Shown: positions 8,416 to 15,413 of the stretch, piece by piece
How the letters are laid out: every line of letters starts with the position of its first letter
Position numbering within the stretch: the stretch's first letter is position 1
NCBI GenBank assembly: GCA_902522365.1
Contig: CABYVH010000005.1
Location: 1 to 44,023, forward strand
DNA: 44,023 nucleotides
From: an uncultured Pelagibacteraceae bacterium
GTDB lineage: Bacteria > Pseudomonadota > Alphaproteobacteria > Pelagibacterales > Pelagibacteraceae
Reading direction: 5' to 3'
The notes under the pieces: model-generated
What the model was told of the DNA's origin: nothing
What the model saw: only the letters and a program-made list of their open reading frames with translations
Databases searched by the model: none
Translations under genes and position numbers: made by a program

Positions 8416-9276
8416 ATGAAGGCTGTTATTCTCAATGCATCAGCTTGGATGATTGTTCCATTTATGGATGCTTTGGCAAAATATTTAAGTTCATCTATGG
8501 ATGTTTTGCAAATTACTTGGGCTAGATATTTTTTTACAATTGTTTTTGCACTCTCAATAATGCTTTTTTTTGATAGAAAATCCATGGTTTGGAGTAAAAA
8601 ACCTATGCTTCAATTGATAAGAGGATTAATTTTTGTATTTTCAACATATTTATTTTTTTTTGCAATATCTGAGATTTCTTTACCTAAGGCCTTAACACTA
8701 GCATTTGTAGCCCCAATTTGTGTAACCGCAATGTCCCCACTTTTTTTAAACGAAAAAGTAGGCTTAAGAAGGTGGACAGCTGTATCCATGGGATTTATTG
8801 GTACCTTAATTGTTATTAGACCTGGATTTATAGAGATTAATTTAGCTACATTAGCAGCCTTGGGTAATGGTATTTGCTATGGTTTTTATTTAATTATTAC
8901 AAGAAAATTAAGTACCTCTGATAATTCTCTATTAACTTTATTATTTGCTGGTACAGTAGGGACTATTGTCATGTCTTTCTTTATGCCCGGTGTTTGGATA
9001 CAGCCATCAAATACTCAGTGGATTATGATGGCTTTAATTGGCTTTATAGCAGCTATTGCCCACCTTTTTATCATTTTGTCTCTTAAATACGCTGATGCTT
9101 CTAAATTAGCTCCCCTTGGCTATACTGAAATTATTACTAATATTTTGTTGAGTTATTATATATTTAATGAATTGCCAGATAATTGGACCTACTTTGGTCT
9201 TTCTATAATAGTTCTTTGTGGTATTTATATTTCTAGAAGAGAGTTTTACTTATCAAGACTTTATTTAGGTAAGTAA
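8416..9276 (+). CDS. EamA/DMT-superfamily transporter
   Basis: 286-residue membrane protein with ten predicted helices arranged as two EamA repeats, each of about five. Recognisable motifs include ITWARYFFTIVFAL in the first half, FVAPICVTAMSPLFLNEKVGLRRW at the end of the first repeat, and ASKLAPLGYTEIITNILLSYYIFNELP in the second. The family moves amino acids, nucleosides or other metabolites, usually outward; no substrate can be assigned. It is the last gene before the long non-coding stretch and the accessory region, and probably ends the operon begun by argC. Confidence 0.88.
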   Translation: MKAVILNASAWMIVPFMDALAKYLSSSMDVLQITWARYFFTIVFALSIMLFFDRKSMVWSKKPMLQLIRGLIFVFSTYLFFFAISEISLPKALTLAFVAPICVTAMSPLFLNEKVGLRRWTAVSMGFIGTLIVIRPGFIEINLATLAALGNGICYGFYLIITRKLSTSDNSLLTLLFAGTVGTIVMSFFMPGVWIQPSNTQWIMMALIGFIAAIAHLFIILSLKYADASKLAPLGYTEIITNILLSYYIFNELPDNWTYFGLSIIVLCGIYISRREFYLSRLYLGK

Positions 9277-9802
9277 TATTTACTAATATATTAATGTAAT
9301 ACTTCATTTTTATATTATATATAATTGTAATTTAATGCTTTTATAAAATTAACACAATTATAGAATATTTTTTCATTTTTTTTCTTTATAGTTAATACCA
9401 TAAAAAAAGTCTTATTTTTAATGAATTAATTCATAATTTTTTTCCAAATTAGACAAGATCTGATGAGAATAGAGTGGGGAATTAATACCAGTTTATAAAT
9501 AAAATTAGAATTACTAAAACTAAGAGATAAATAACTTAAAAAACAAGCAAATATGCTAATATTTTGATAATTATATGTTTCAAAGAAATTTTATTAAAGT
9601 TTTTTTAAATAATCATAATTAAATTTTTAGGGGAAAAAAGCAGATTTTGAAATAGCTCTGCAATATTCGAATATACCGTTTAAAAGCCCAAAATTGGGTC
9701 TATTTTAAGAATTTGTAATTTTACGGTGCAACTTATAGGTGATATTATAAAATCAATACTAAATATTGTATATTTATAAAAAAACATTGGTATATAACAT
9801 TT
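9277..9802. other. 526-bp non-coding A+T-rich stretch at the left edge of the accessory region
   Basis: No convincing gene is seen; open frames here are short and lack conserved features. It contains two small dyads: GCAGA and TCTGC flanking 12 bases near 9641-9662, and CCCAA/TTGGG with a two-base loop near 9688-9700 followed by TCTATTTT. Neither is a convincing terminator. In a genome packed this tightly, over 500 bp without a gene is unusual and fits an island boundary or a decayed gene. Confidence 0.6.
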
Positions 9803-10078
9803 TTAGAGCAAAATACCTTCTAATTTTAGCAATTTTCTCTTGGTATTTATCCCGCCATTACCTGAATAACCACCTAAAGAGCCATCTGACCTTATTACCC
9901 GGTGACAAGGTATTTTTGGAGCATAAGGATTTTTTCCTATGGCATTTGCTACAGCTCTTACAGCTTTTGGTTTTTTGATTGCTATTGCTACTTGAGAATA
10001 AGTTCTTAATTCACCTTTAGGTATAGATTTAAGGTATTTCCACACTTTTAATTGAAATTTTGTACCTTTAAGGATCAT
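9803..10078 (-). CDS. Single-domain methylated-DNA-[protein]-cysteine S-methyltransferase
   Basis: Compact O6-alkylguanine-DNA alkyltransferase consisting only of the DNA-binding/active-site domain, 91 residues from the chosen ATG. The alkyl-acceptor C58 is in IPCHRV; the helix-turn-helix region YSQVAIAIKKPKAVRAVANAIGKN and the C-terminal GGYSGNGG...KRKLLKLEG are intact. The acceptor Cys is present, so it is not an alkyltransferase-like (ATL) protein in the strict sense. The frame stays open 31 codons further upstream to a GTG, but that part overlaps a structured, G+C-rich RNA-like segment and resembles no protein, so I chose the internal ATG where homology begins. No Shine-Dalgarno is seen; a T-run lies just upstream. 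Confidence 0.85.
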   Translation of the reverse strand: MILKGTKFQLKVWKYLKSIPKGELRTYSQVAIAIKKPKAVRAVANAIGKNPYAPKIPCHRVIRSDGSLGGYSGNGGINTKRKLLKLEGILL

Positions 10079-10082
10079 AGAA

Positions 10083-10285
10083 GAAAAAACCCTGTTTCCT
10101 TGCACCTTTTCAGGTACAAAGAACAGTAGTTTTTGGCACGTCGTTGTATGCGCTACCGCCATGCCCTCCACCTTACAATTTTAGCGCTACTCTGTAAGGC
10201 TTTCTGCCCTCTGGGCTTGAACCTCTCGGTTTTTCCCCAGATGGTCAGTTAAGAGTTGCCTCTTAATTCATTTTTGAAAATATCA
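10083..10285 (-). ncRNA. Candidate structured non-coding RNA of unrecognised family
   Basis: Read on minus, the segment folds into several hairpins, three with GNRA tetraloops: TTAAGAG-GCAA-CTCTTAA (10266-10249), AACC-GAGA-GGTT (10231-10220) inside an outer TCTGGG/CCCAGA helix (10241-10236 with 10215-10210), and GTACCT-GAAA-AGGTGC (10117-10102). A fourth stem pairs 10199-10193 with 10177-10171 around a 15-base loop that holds the palindrome AGCGCT. That loop can also pair with GCGCT at 10150-10154. A T6 run (10089-10084) follows the last hairpin and could end the RNA. G+C is 62 of 120 bases over 10141-10260, far above the flanks. It is not tmRNA, RNase P, SRP or 6S RNA as far as I can tell. 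The 5' end is uncertain. Confidence 0.6.
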
Positions 10286-10373
10286 GAGAGAGTAGGTTGT
10301 ATGTATCACTTTATCGTTGAATATACTTAGTTTTTCACAGGGTTGAATAATGGGGATAACTTAATCTAAAGCT

Positions 10374-10847
10374 TTAACTAAACCATCTAAAACCCTCATA
10401 CATAGCAATTCCATAAATTGAGTGTCTGATTAGAAACATAATTGATGTTTTAATGGGTATTCCAGTCTTATTTGCAAACACTCCCTGTCCTGTAAATGGT
10501 AAAAATATCAGTAATGGAGCTAGTGTTGTGAGAGCTCCAAATATAAAGCCTGAAAAATATGTCATTTTTAAACCTACCATTAAAAAACAAAAATAATAGA
10601 TTACAGCCCAACAAATCGATACATAATAGTGAAAAATCCAACCAAGTAAAACTTCATACCTAAAATTAGGCATTTGGGCAATATTTGGGTTATAAAAAGT
10701 AGCATTTTTAAGCATATAATAAGTCCATCTTCCAACAATTCCCCACGATGGTTCAGGAATGCCCATCAATTTGAGTAAATAACCCAGAATATCAAGAATA
10801 ATGCACGAAAATACTCCAGCAACTAAAATACTAATTATATCTATCAA
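10374..10847 (-). CDS. DUF2938 family membrane protein
   Basis: 157-residue integral membrane protein with about four helices. The pattern GIPEPSWGIVGRW, then a YNPNIA...EVLLGWIFHYYVSICWA block and a late PLLIFLPFTGQGVFANKT segment matches the DUF2938 family, whose function is unknown. The start is TTG, supported by a GAGG ribosome site 5 bases upstream, located just after the stop of the 54-codon gene before it; no ATG lies near. It is followed on minus by the candidate structured RNA. Members occur sporadically in proteobacteria, consistent with an accessory location. Confidence 0.75.
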   Translation of the reverse strand: MIDIISILVAGVFSCIILDILGYLLKLMGIPEPSWGIVGRWTYYMLKNATFYNPNIAQMPNFRYEVLLGWIFHYYVSICWAVIYYFCFLMVGLKMTYFSGFIFGALTTLAPLLIFLPFTGQGVFANKTGIPIKTSIMFLIRHSIYGIAMYEGFRWFS

Positions 10848-10853
10848 ATAACC

Positions 10854-11018
10854 TCAAAACATTAATAAAAATAGTAAAACAAATATGCTTATAAAAAAAA
10901 TGCCGAAAATAACCATTAATACTCTATTTTTTGTTTGTTCTTTTAATTTTGGCCAATAATTCATGATAAGGAATGTTCCAATAACAACAACTAGTCCAAT
11001 TAAGACATATTTAGGCAT
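10854..11018 (-). CDS. 54-residue small membrane protein
   Basis: Short frame beginning MPKYVLIGLVVVIGTFLIMN and ending in ISIFVLLFLLMF. It has two hydrophobic segments, about residues 5-19 and 36-54, joined by a basic, polar linker (NYWPKLKEQTKNR), so a helical hairpin is predicted. Its stop lies 6 bp before the TTG start of the DUF2938 gene and the ribosome site of that gene overlaps its end, suggesting translational coupling. I do not recognise a family. It starts 86 bp from the divergent integrase start, sharing a short intergenic region that contains a large dyad. Confidence 0.55.
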   Translation of the reverse strand: MPKYVLIGLVVVIGTFLIMNYWPKLKEQTKNRVLMVIFGIFFISIFVLLFLLMF

Positions 11019-11065
11019 AAATATTCTTTTACATTAAATGCTTGACTTGTTAAATGAGTTATATT

Positions 11066-11100
11066 ATTACTAGTGATAATTAATTGTTATCAATAGTAAT
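11066..11100. promoter_or_regulatory. Core-site-like inverted repeat upstream of the integrase gene
   Basis: Two 14-base arms, ATTACTAGTGATAA (11066-11079) and TTATCAATAGTAAT (11087-11100), are inverted copies with one mismatch and flank a 7-base spacer (11080-11086). Arms of this length around a 6-8-base spacer are the geometry of tyrosine-recombinase crossover sites; inner ends ATAA...TTAT also resemble XerC/XerD dif half-sites. It ends 3 bases before the integrase ATG, so it could equally be an autoregulatory operator. Confidence 0.5.
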
Positions 11101-11103
11101 TAT

Positions 11104-12057
11104 ATGAGTGAACTAACAACTGACCTAAAATCGCTTCATGAGGCAACTTTAAATAACCTTAAAAGCTCAAAAGCGAATAATACTTTAAGAGCTTATAAAT
11201 CTGACTTTAAAGATTTCGGGGCTTTTTGTGCAAAACATGGATTAAATCCTTTACCGACAGAGCCAAAAATAGTTTCCCTATATCTAACCCATCTATCTAA
11301 AACCTCAAAAATAAGTACTTTAAGACGAAGATTAGTATCAATTAGCATGGTTCATAGACTTAAAGGGCATTATCTAGATACAAAGCATCCAATCGTCGTT
11401 GAAAATTTAATGGGAATAAGAAGAATTAAAGGAAGTATTCAGAAAGGTAAAAAACCTATATTAATCAATCATTTAAAATCAATTATTAATGTAATAAATA
11501 AACAAAAAACTGAGGAAATAAAAAAACTTAGAGATAAATCAATAATCTTAATTGGCTTTGGAGGAGGCTTTAGAAGAACTGAGCTCATTTCAATTGATCA
11601 TGAGGATTTAGAATTTGTTCCTGAGGGTCTAAAAATCAGTATTAAAAGATCAAAAACTGACCAATTCGGAGAAGGAATGACTAAAGGACTACCCTACTTC
11701 GATAATGAAATTTACTGTCCTGTTACAAACTTAAAAAAATGGTTAGAAATTTCTAAAATTAAGTCTGGACCTATTTTTAGAAGATTTTCAAAAGGTTTAT
11801 CATTAACAGACAAAAGATTAACTGACCAATCTGTAGTTTTATTAATGAAAGAGTATTTGAAGCTAGCAGGTATCGAAAGCAAAAATTTTGCAGGTCATAG
11901 TTTAAGGGCAGGTTTTGCAACAGTTGCTGCTGATTCAGGTGCTGATGAGCGAAGCATAATGGCTATGACAGGTCATAAAACAACACAAATGGTTAGAAGA
12001 TATATTAGAGAGGCAAATATATTTAAAAATAATGCATTAAATAAAATCAAATTTTAA
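11104..12057 (+). CDS. Tyrosine recombinase / site-specific integrase
   Basis: 317-residue phage-integrase-family recombinase. An N-terminal SAM-like core-binding domain (about 10-105) is followed by the catalytic domain with the full set: R157 in GFRRTEL, K184 in KRSKTDQ, H265 and R268 in HSLRAG, H291 in GHKT, and nucleophile Y300 in RRYIR. It is complete and looks active. It belongs to a solo-integrase type common in alphaproteobacteria rather than to XerC/XerD. A core-site-like dyad lies directly upstream. No excisionase or other phage gene is near. The 3' end overlaps the convergent fucosyltransferase-like gene by 4 bp. Confidence 0.92.
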   Translation: MSELTTDLKSLHEATLNNLKSSKANNTLRAYKSDFKDFGAFCAKHGLNPLPTEPKIVSLYLTHLSKTSKISTLRRRLVSISMVHRLKGHYLDTKHPIVVENLMGIRRIKGSIQKGKKPILINHLKSIINVINKQKTEEIKKLRDKSIILIGFGGGFRRTELISIDHEDLEFVPEGLKISIKRSKTDQFGEGMTKGLPYFDNEIYCPVTNLKKWLEISKIKSGPIFRRFSKGLSLTDKRLTDQSVVLLMKEYLKLAGIESKNFAGHSLRAGFATVAADSGADERSIMAMTGHKTTQMVRRYIREANIFKNNALNKIKF

Positions 12058-12980
12058 ATTCTTTTCCATTCTTTTGGATAAAAATTATTATTGCCTGATG
12101 GATTTAAATTATTTGGACATAAACATATTTTATTTGGATTTTCATTTAACCAAGCTCCCCACCAGTGAAAAGTTGAAGCACCAACAATAAAATGTTTAGC
12201 ATATGAAAATAAATTAAAATCATTAATTAGATTGTTGCCTTTAATATAATTAAATTTGCTTTCATTAAAATGATCTTGCAAATTAGAAAAATCGTTAGAC
12301 CAAATAAAAAATTCTGGATTATCAATATTTGATTCAAAATATATTATTGATTTTTTAATATAATCAATCAAATCTTTTGTAAAATACATAGATCTTTGCT
12401 TGTGAATTTCATTTAGTTTATGAATATTCTGATCTGTAAATCTATTTTGTCTTATATGTATCGAGACTGAATTACAATTTTTTAATTTTTGAATAATATC
12501 GCTATTATTTTTTAAATGTTTCGATAATGGTTTATACATTTTAATAATATCACTTCTCAGATGTTTGAAATAATTATGGTCTTCAAAGTGTCCTTGAATA
12601 TATAAATTTTTTGACAAAAATTCTTTATCAGGTGTTTTAGTATTTAAAGCTATTTTTTTACCATCAATCTTGATGTATTTTTCAATAATAAATTTTTTTT
12701 TTACATAAAACTTATCAAGAAATAATTCAAATTTTTTCTTAAGCCTTTTAAAGCTATTATCATAAGAATCTTGAGGATTTGCATATGCTTGATTAATATT
12801 AAAAAAGTCTAGAATGTATTTTTGATGTTTCCTAAGGGTATTTTTTTTTTTTGAATATCCACTGTTTCTGTCAATATATAATTCATAATTGATTTGTTTA
12901 GATAATGAAAATGCATAAGCATACATGAATAATTGGTTGCCCAGCCCTTCAGCAATTTCTACAACTAACTTGCTTTTCAT
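12054..12980 (-). CDS. Glycosyltransferase family 11 (alpha-1,2-fucosyltransferase-like)
   Basis: 308 residues from the chosen ATG. The GT11 features are the N-terminal GLGNQLFMYAYA (12-23), the nucleotide-sugar motif HIRQNRFTD (175-183, a variant of the family HxRRGD) and the late FHWWGAWL. Family members transfer fucose from GDP-fucose to galactose in surface glycans; the variant motif leaves the donor uncertain. An in-frame ATG five codons earlier exists, but the chosen ATG overlaps the stop of the upstream gene as TAATG and begins right at the homology. Part of a minus-strand unit with the two-domain glycosyltransferase and GIY-YIG genes. Confidence 0.82.
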   Translation of the reverse strand: MKSKLVVEIAEGLGNQLFMYAYAFSLSKQINYELYIDRNSGYSKKKNTLRKHQKYILDFFNINQAYANPQDSYDNSFKRLKKKFELFLDKFYVKKKFIIEKYIKIDGKKIALNTKTPDKEFLSKNLYIQGHFEDHNYFKHLRSDIIKMYKPLSKHLKNNSDIIQKLKNCNSVSIHIRQNRFTDQNIHKLNEIHKQRSMYFTKDLIDYIKKSIIYFESNIDNPEFFIWSNDFSNLQDHFNESKFNYIKGNNLINDFNLFSYAKHFIVGASTFHWWGAWLNENPNKICLCPNNLNPSGNNNFYPKEWKRI

Positions 12981-15094
12981 TAATGGTTTTCCCAAAAAGA
13001 ATTAATTTTCAATCCCAGGGTCTTATTAATAATATAATTTGCTACAGCTTCAGAATTAAAATACTTATGGTATTTAAAATGTCCTTTTTTTGAGATAGCT
13101 CGCCTCAATTTATCATCTAATGAATATTTTTTAATTTTATCTGAAAGATCATCAATATTTTTATAAAATATCATTTCGTCATTATTAAAAAAGTCTGAAT
13201 ATTCAGTTTTTTCATCAATAAAAGTTAATAAGCCATTACCTAAAAGTTGTGCTATCCTATCACTGCTATAATATTTAACAGGCTTCCCTCGACTTAAATT
13301 TATAGACATCTTGCTATTAGAAATTTTATTTAAAAAATCATTTCCCCATACTGGCTGACGACCAAACATACCATATGTATCAAAGTTAACACCTAAGCAT
13401 TTTTTTTTTAATTTATTAATGAATATCTCACGTTCATCTAATTTCCCAGGTCTTAATGTTCCACTATGAACACCATGACTTATTGCGTAAAAAACATCAT
13501 AAATATGAGATTTCTGATAATTTTTAAGATAATCTATTGATTTATCACAAGGGTTTGGCATGTAATGACAGTTTTTGATTTTAAAATCTAAAGCTTTTGG
13601 AAATGTTGTTATAAATGAACTATCACAAACATTGCTCTTATTAAGTATTCTATTTTTGTTTTTGATATAATCAGGACCTTTTCTCGACAAGGGATCCAAG
13701 AACCATTGAGATATTAAAAGGTTTTTAAAATTATTTTTTAGATTTTTAAGATTGTCAGAATCAACTTTGTCAGCGTGCCCTAATATTAAAAGATCTGGTT
13801 TAAAATTTTCAACAGTTTTGCTAATCAAATTATTTAAATAGTTACTTCCAGATAAATCTCTTAGAGATTTTGAAAAACTTATCAAATCTCTATCAGAAAG
13901 ACTTAAAACATTATGGCCTAATCTGATAAGCCCATTATTTAATCTAATGCCAGTATTAAATTGCAGTCTACCGTAATATCTAAAATTAAAGTTTGTTATA
14001 TGGACTATTTTTAATTTAGAATTTTTATTAAGATTAAATTTATTTATTTGCTTTGATATAATTTTTTTTCTTACCTTGTCTATAATTTTTGAAACATACT
14101 GGTGTGTTAAATAAAACGAATTGTAGTTTTTTTTTTGAATTTTGACTCTGTATTTTTCATCAATAATTAATTTTTCAATTAACTTATATAAATCCAAACT
14201 ATTAAGATTTTTCAAAATAATTGGATATTTAGTTGTTTCTAGAAGACCTCCTTTATTAGTAACTATGGTTGCGCAACCCATACTGCAGGCCTCTAAACTT
14301 GTTCTGCCAAAAGGTTCATCCCATCTTGAACAAGCAACAGAAATGCTAGATTGTTTTAATAAATTTAGAACAAAATCGTTTTCTTTAAAGTTATAAATGG
14401 TTAAATTTTTATGTTTGTAGTAAAGTTTTTCTCTCGGTTCATCTCCAACAACTATAGATTTCCAATTGGGGTATTTATCAAGAATTTGTAAAACAGACTT
14501 TCCAAAAATATCATACCCTTTTGCTGAGTTTAGTTTTCCTACAAAGGTTATTATTTTTTTTTTTTTATTTAAACTTACTTTTACCTTTTTTGTAGATTGG
14601 TAGCATATACTAGATTTATTTAAATAGTTAGTATAGTCAATTTCTTTAAAAAATTGGTTCATTGTCCATTTACTATTAAAAAAAATATGTTCACAATCAT
14701 TTAATAATAATTCTCTTTCATTTTTAGACTTTGATCCAGAAATATCTAATGGATTGTTATGAAAGTATAAAATAATTTTAGTGTTTAGATTTTTTTTAAT
14801 TGTACTCACATATGTAGGTCTATTATGTATTTCAGTAATATCTGGAACGTCTTTATTATTAAGATCTATAAATTTAGATAAATATTTTTTATTATTGCTA
14901 GATAATATATTTGAATTAATTTTAATATTTATAAAATTTTTTGTTAGAAATTTTTTTCTCTTAGTATTACCATAAACAAATGTTTGTTTGTTAAATAAAG
15001 AATGTTTTAATAAGTTTGATACATGTATAGAAACAGCACCTGAGTACTTTGATGTATAGTCCTCTTTAAAAGGAAGTAATACTGCAATTTTCAT
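12980..15094 (-). CDS. Two-domain glycosyltransferase (GT4-like plus CgeB-like)
   Basis: 704 residues with two probable GT-B transferase units. The N-terminal part (about 1-345) is GT4-like: FVGKLNSAKGYDIFG near 185 and the donor-binding SRWDEPFGRTSLEACSMG near 255-275. The second part, from about 360 (LKIVHITNFNFRYYGRLQFN), resembles CgeB/Glyco_trans_1_2 proteins, ending in SKMSINLSRGKPVKYYSSDR near 595 and a typical C-terminal tail. A bifunctional enzyme adding two sugars to a surface polysaccharide is plausible. It starts inside the 3' end of the GIY-YIG gene (29-bp overlap). The substrate is unknown. Confidence 0.78.
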   Translation of the reverse strand: MKIAVLLPFKEDYTSKYSGAVSIHVSNLLKHSLFNKQTFVYGNTKRKKFLTKNFINIKINSNILSSNNKKYLSKFIDLNNKDVPDITEIHNRPTYVSTIKKNLNTKIILYFHNNPLDISGSKSKNERELLLNDCEHIFFNSKWTMNQFFKEIDYTNYLNKSSICYQSTKKVKVSLNKKKKIITFVGKLNSAKGYDIFGKSVLQILDKYPNWKSIVVGDEPREKLYYKHKNLTIYNFKENDFVLNLLKQSSISVACSRWDEPFGRTSLEACSMGCATIVTNKGGLLETTKYPIILKNLNSLDLYKLIEKLIIDEKYRVKIQKKNYNSFYLTHQYVSKIIDKVRKKIISKQINKFNLNKNSKLKIVHITNFNFRYYGRLQFNTGIRLNNGLIRLGHNVLSLSDRDLISFSKSLRDLSGSNYLNNLISKTVENFKPDLLILGHADKVDSDNLKNLKNNFKNLLISQWFLDPLSRKGPDYIKNKNRILNKSNVCDSSFITTFPKALDFKIKNCHYMPNPCDKSIDYLKNYQKSHIYDVFYAISHGVHSGTLRPGKLDEREIFINKLKKKCLGVNFDTYGMFGRQPVWGNDFLNKISNSKMSINLSRGKPVKYYSSDRIAQLLGNGLLTFIDEKTEYSDFFNNDEMIFYKNIDDLSDKIKKYSLDDKLRRAISKKGHFKYHKYFNSEAVANYIINKTLGLKINSFWENH

Positions 15095-15347
15095 TTTTAA
15101 GATATTTTTGTTTTAGAGAGTTTCGAAGTTTAAAATTCTTTTTTAATTTATATTCAGCTTTCATTGCAAGTTGTTTCGTTAAATATTTTTTTTTATATAT
15201 CACTTTCCAATAATTACCTCTCGTAAATTTAGCTCCTTTAGATTTATTGTGTAAAATAAGTCTTTTTTTAATATCTTTTGTATATCCAACATAAGTAATA
15301 TATCTTTTATTTCTTTTTGTTAAAATTAAATAAACATTAAAATTCAT
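15066..15347 (-). CDS. GIY-YIG domain endonuclease-like protein
   Basis: 93-residue solo GIY-YIG protein of the YhbQ/UPF0213 or SLX1-like type. VYL (5-7) and YVG (19-21) are the GIY and YIG elements, R29 and a C-terminal E65 fit the catalytic positions, and KGAKFTRGNYW (37-47) is the usual linker motif. Single-domain members are widespread and their substrate is mostly unknown; structure-specific DNA cleavage is the family expectation. It leads the minus-strand glycosyltransferase unit and overlaps the next gene by 29 bp. It may be a scavenged mobile-DNA gene. Confidence 0.82.
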   Translation of the reverse strand: MNFNVYLILTKRNKRYITYVGYTKDIKKRLILHNKSKGAKFTRGNYWKVIYKKKYLTKQLAMKAEYKLKKNFKLRNSLKQKYLKNENCSITSF

Positions 15348-15413
15348 GAAATTTCTTCAATTATATAAATAAATAATTATAAACTATTCAATAAATTATT
15401 AAATATTATATCA

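Noticed and set aside
9688..9708. CCCAA/TTGGG hairpin with T-rich tail as a terminator of eamA
   Set aside because: Over 400 bp from the gene end, a two-base loop is sterically poor and the T-run is interrupted.
9766..9978. Plus-strand frame across the alkyltransferase 3' end
   Set aside because: It is antisense to a clearly conserved protein and its own translation shows no family pattern.
10083..10285. Identity of the structured RNA as tmRNA (two-piece alphaproteobacterial ssrA)
   Set aside because: A frame reading A-Y-N-D occurs and smpB is elsewhere in the window, but there is no CCA-ended acceptor stem, no T-arm that pairs, and no tag ending in the usual hydrophobic Ala-Ala.
10083..10285. 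Identity as RNase P RNA, SRP RNA, 6S RNA or a group I intron
   Set aside because: The conserved strings I know for each (RNase P GAGGAAAGTCC, SRP GGAAGGAAGCAGCC, group I core strands) are absent on both strands.
10340..10365. DnaA-box-like TTATCCCC near the RNA candidate, possible origin
   Set aside because: Only one imperfect copy, no cluster of boxes and no replication genes nearby.
14142..14396. Plus-strand frame inside the double glycosyltransferase
   Set aside because: Shadow frame opposite a gene with recognisable motifs; low-complexity hydrophobic translation.
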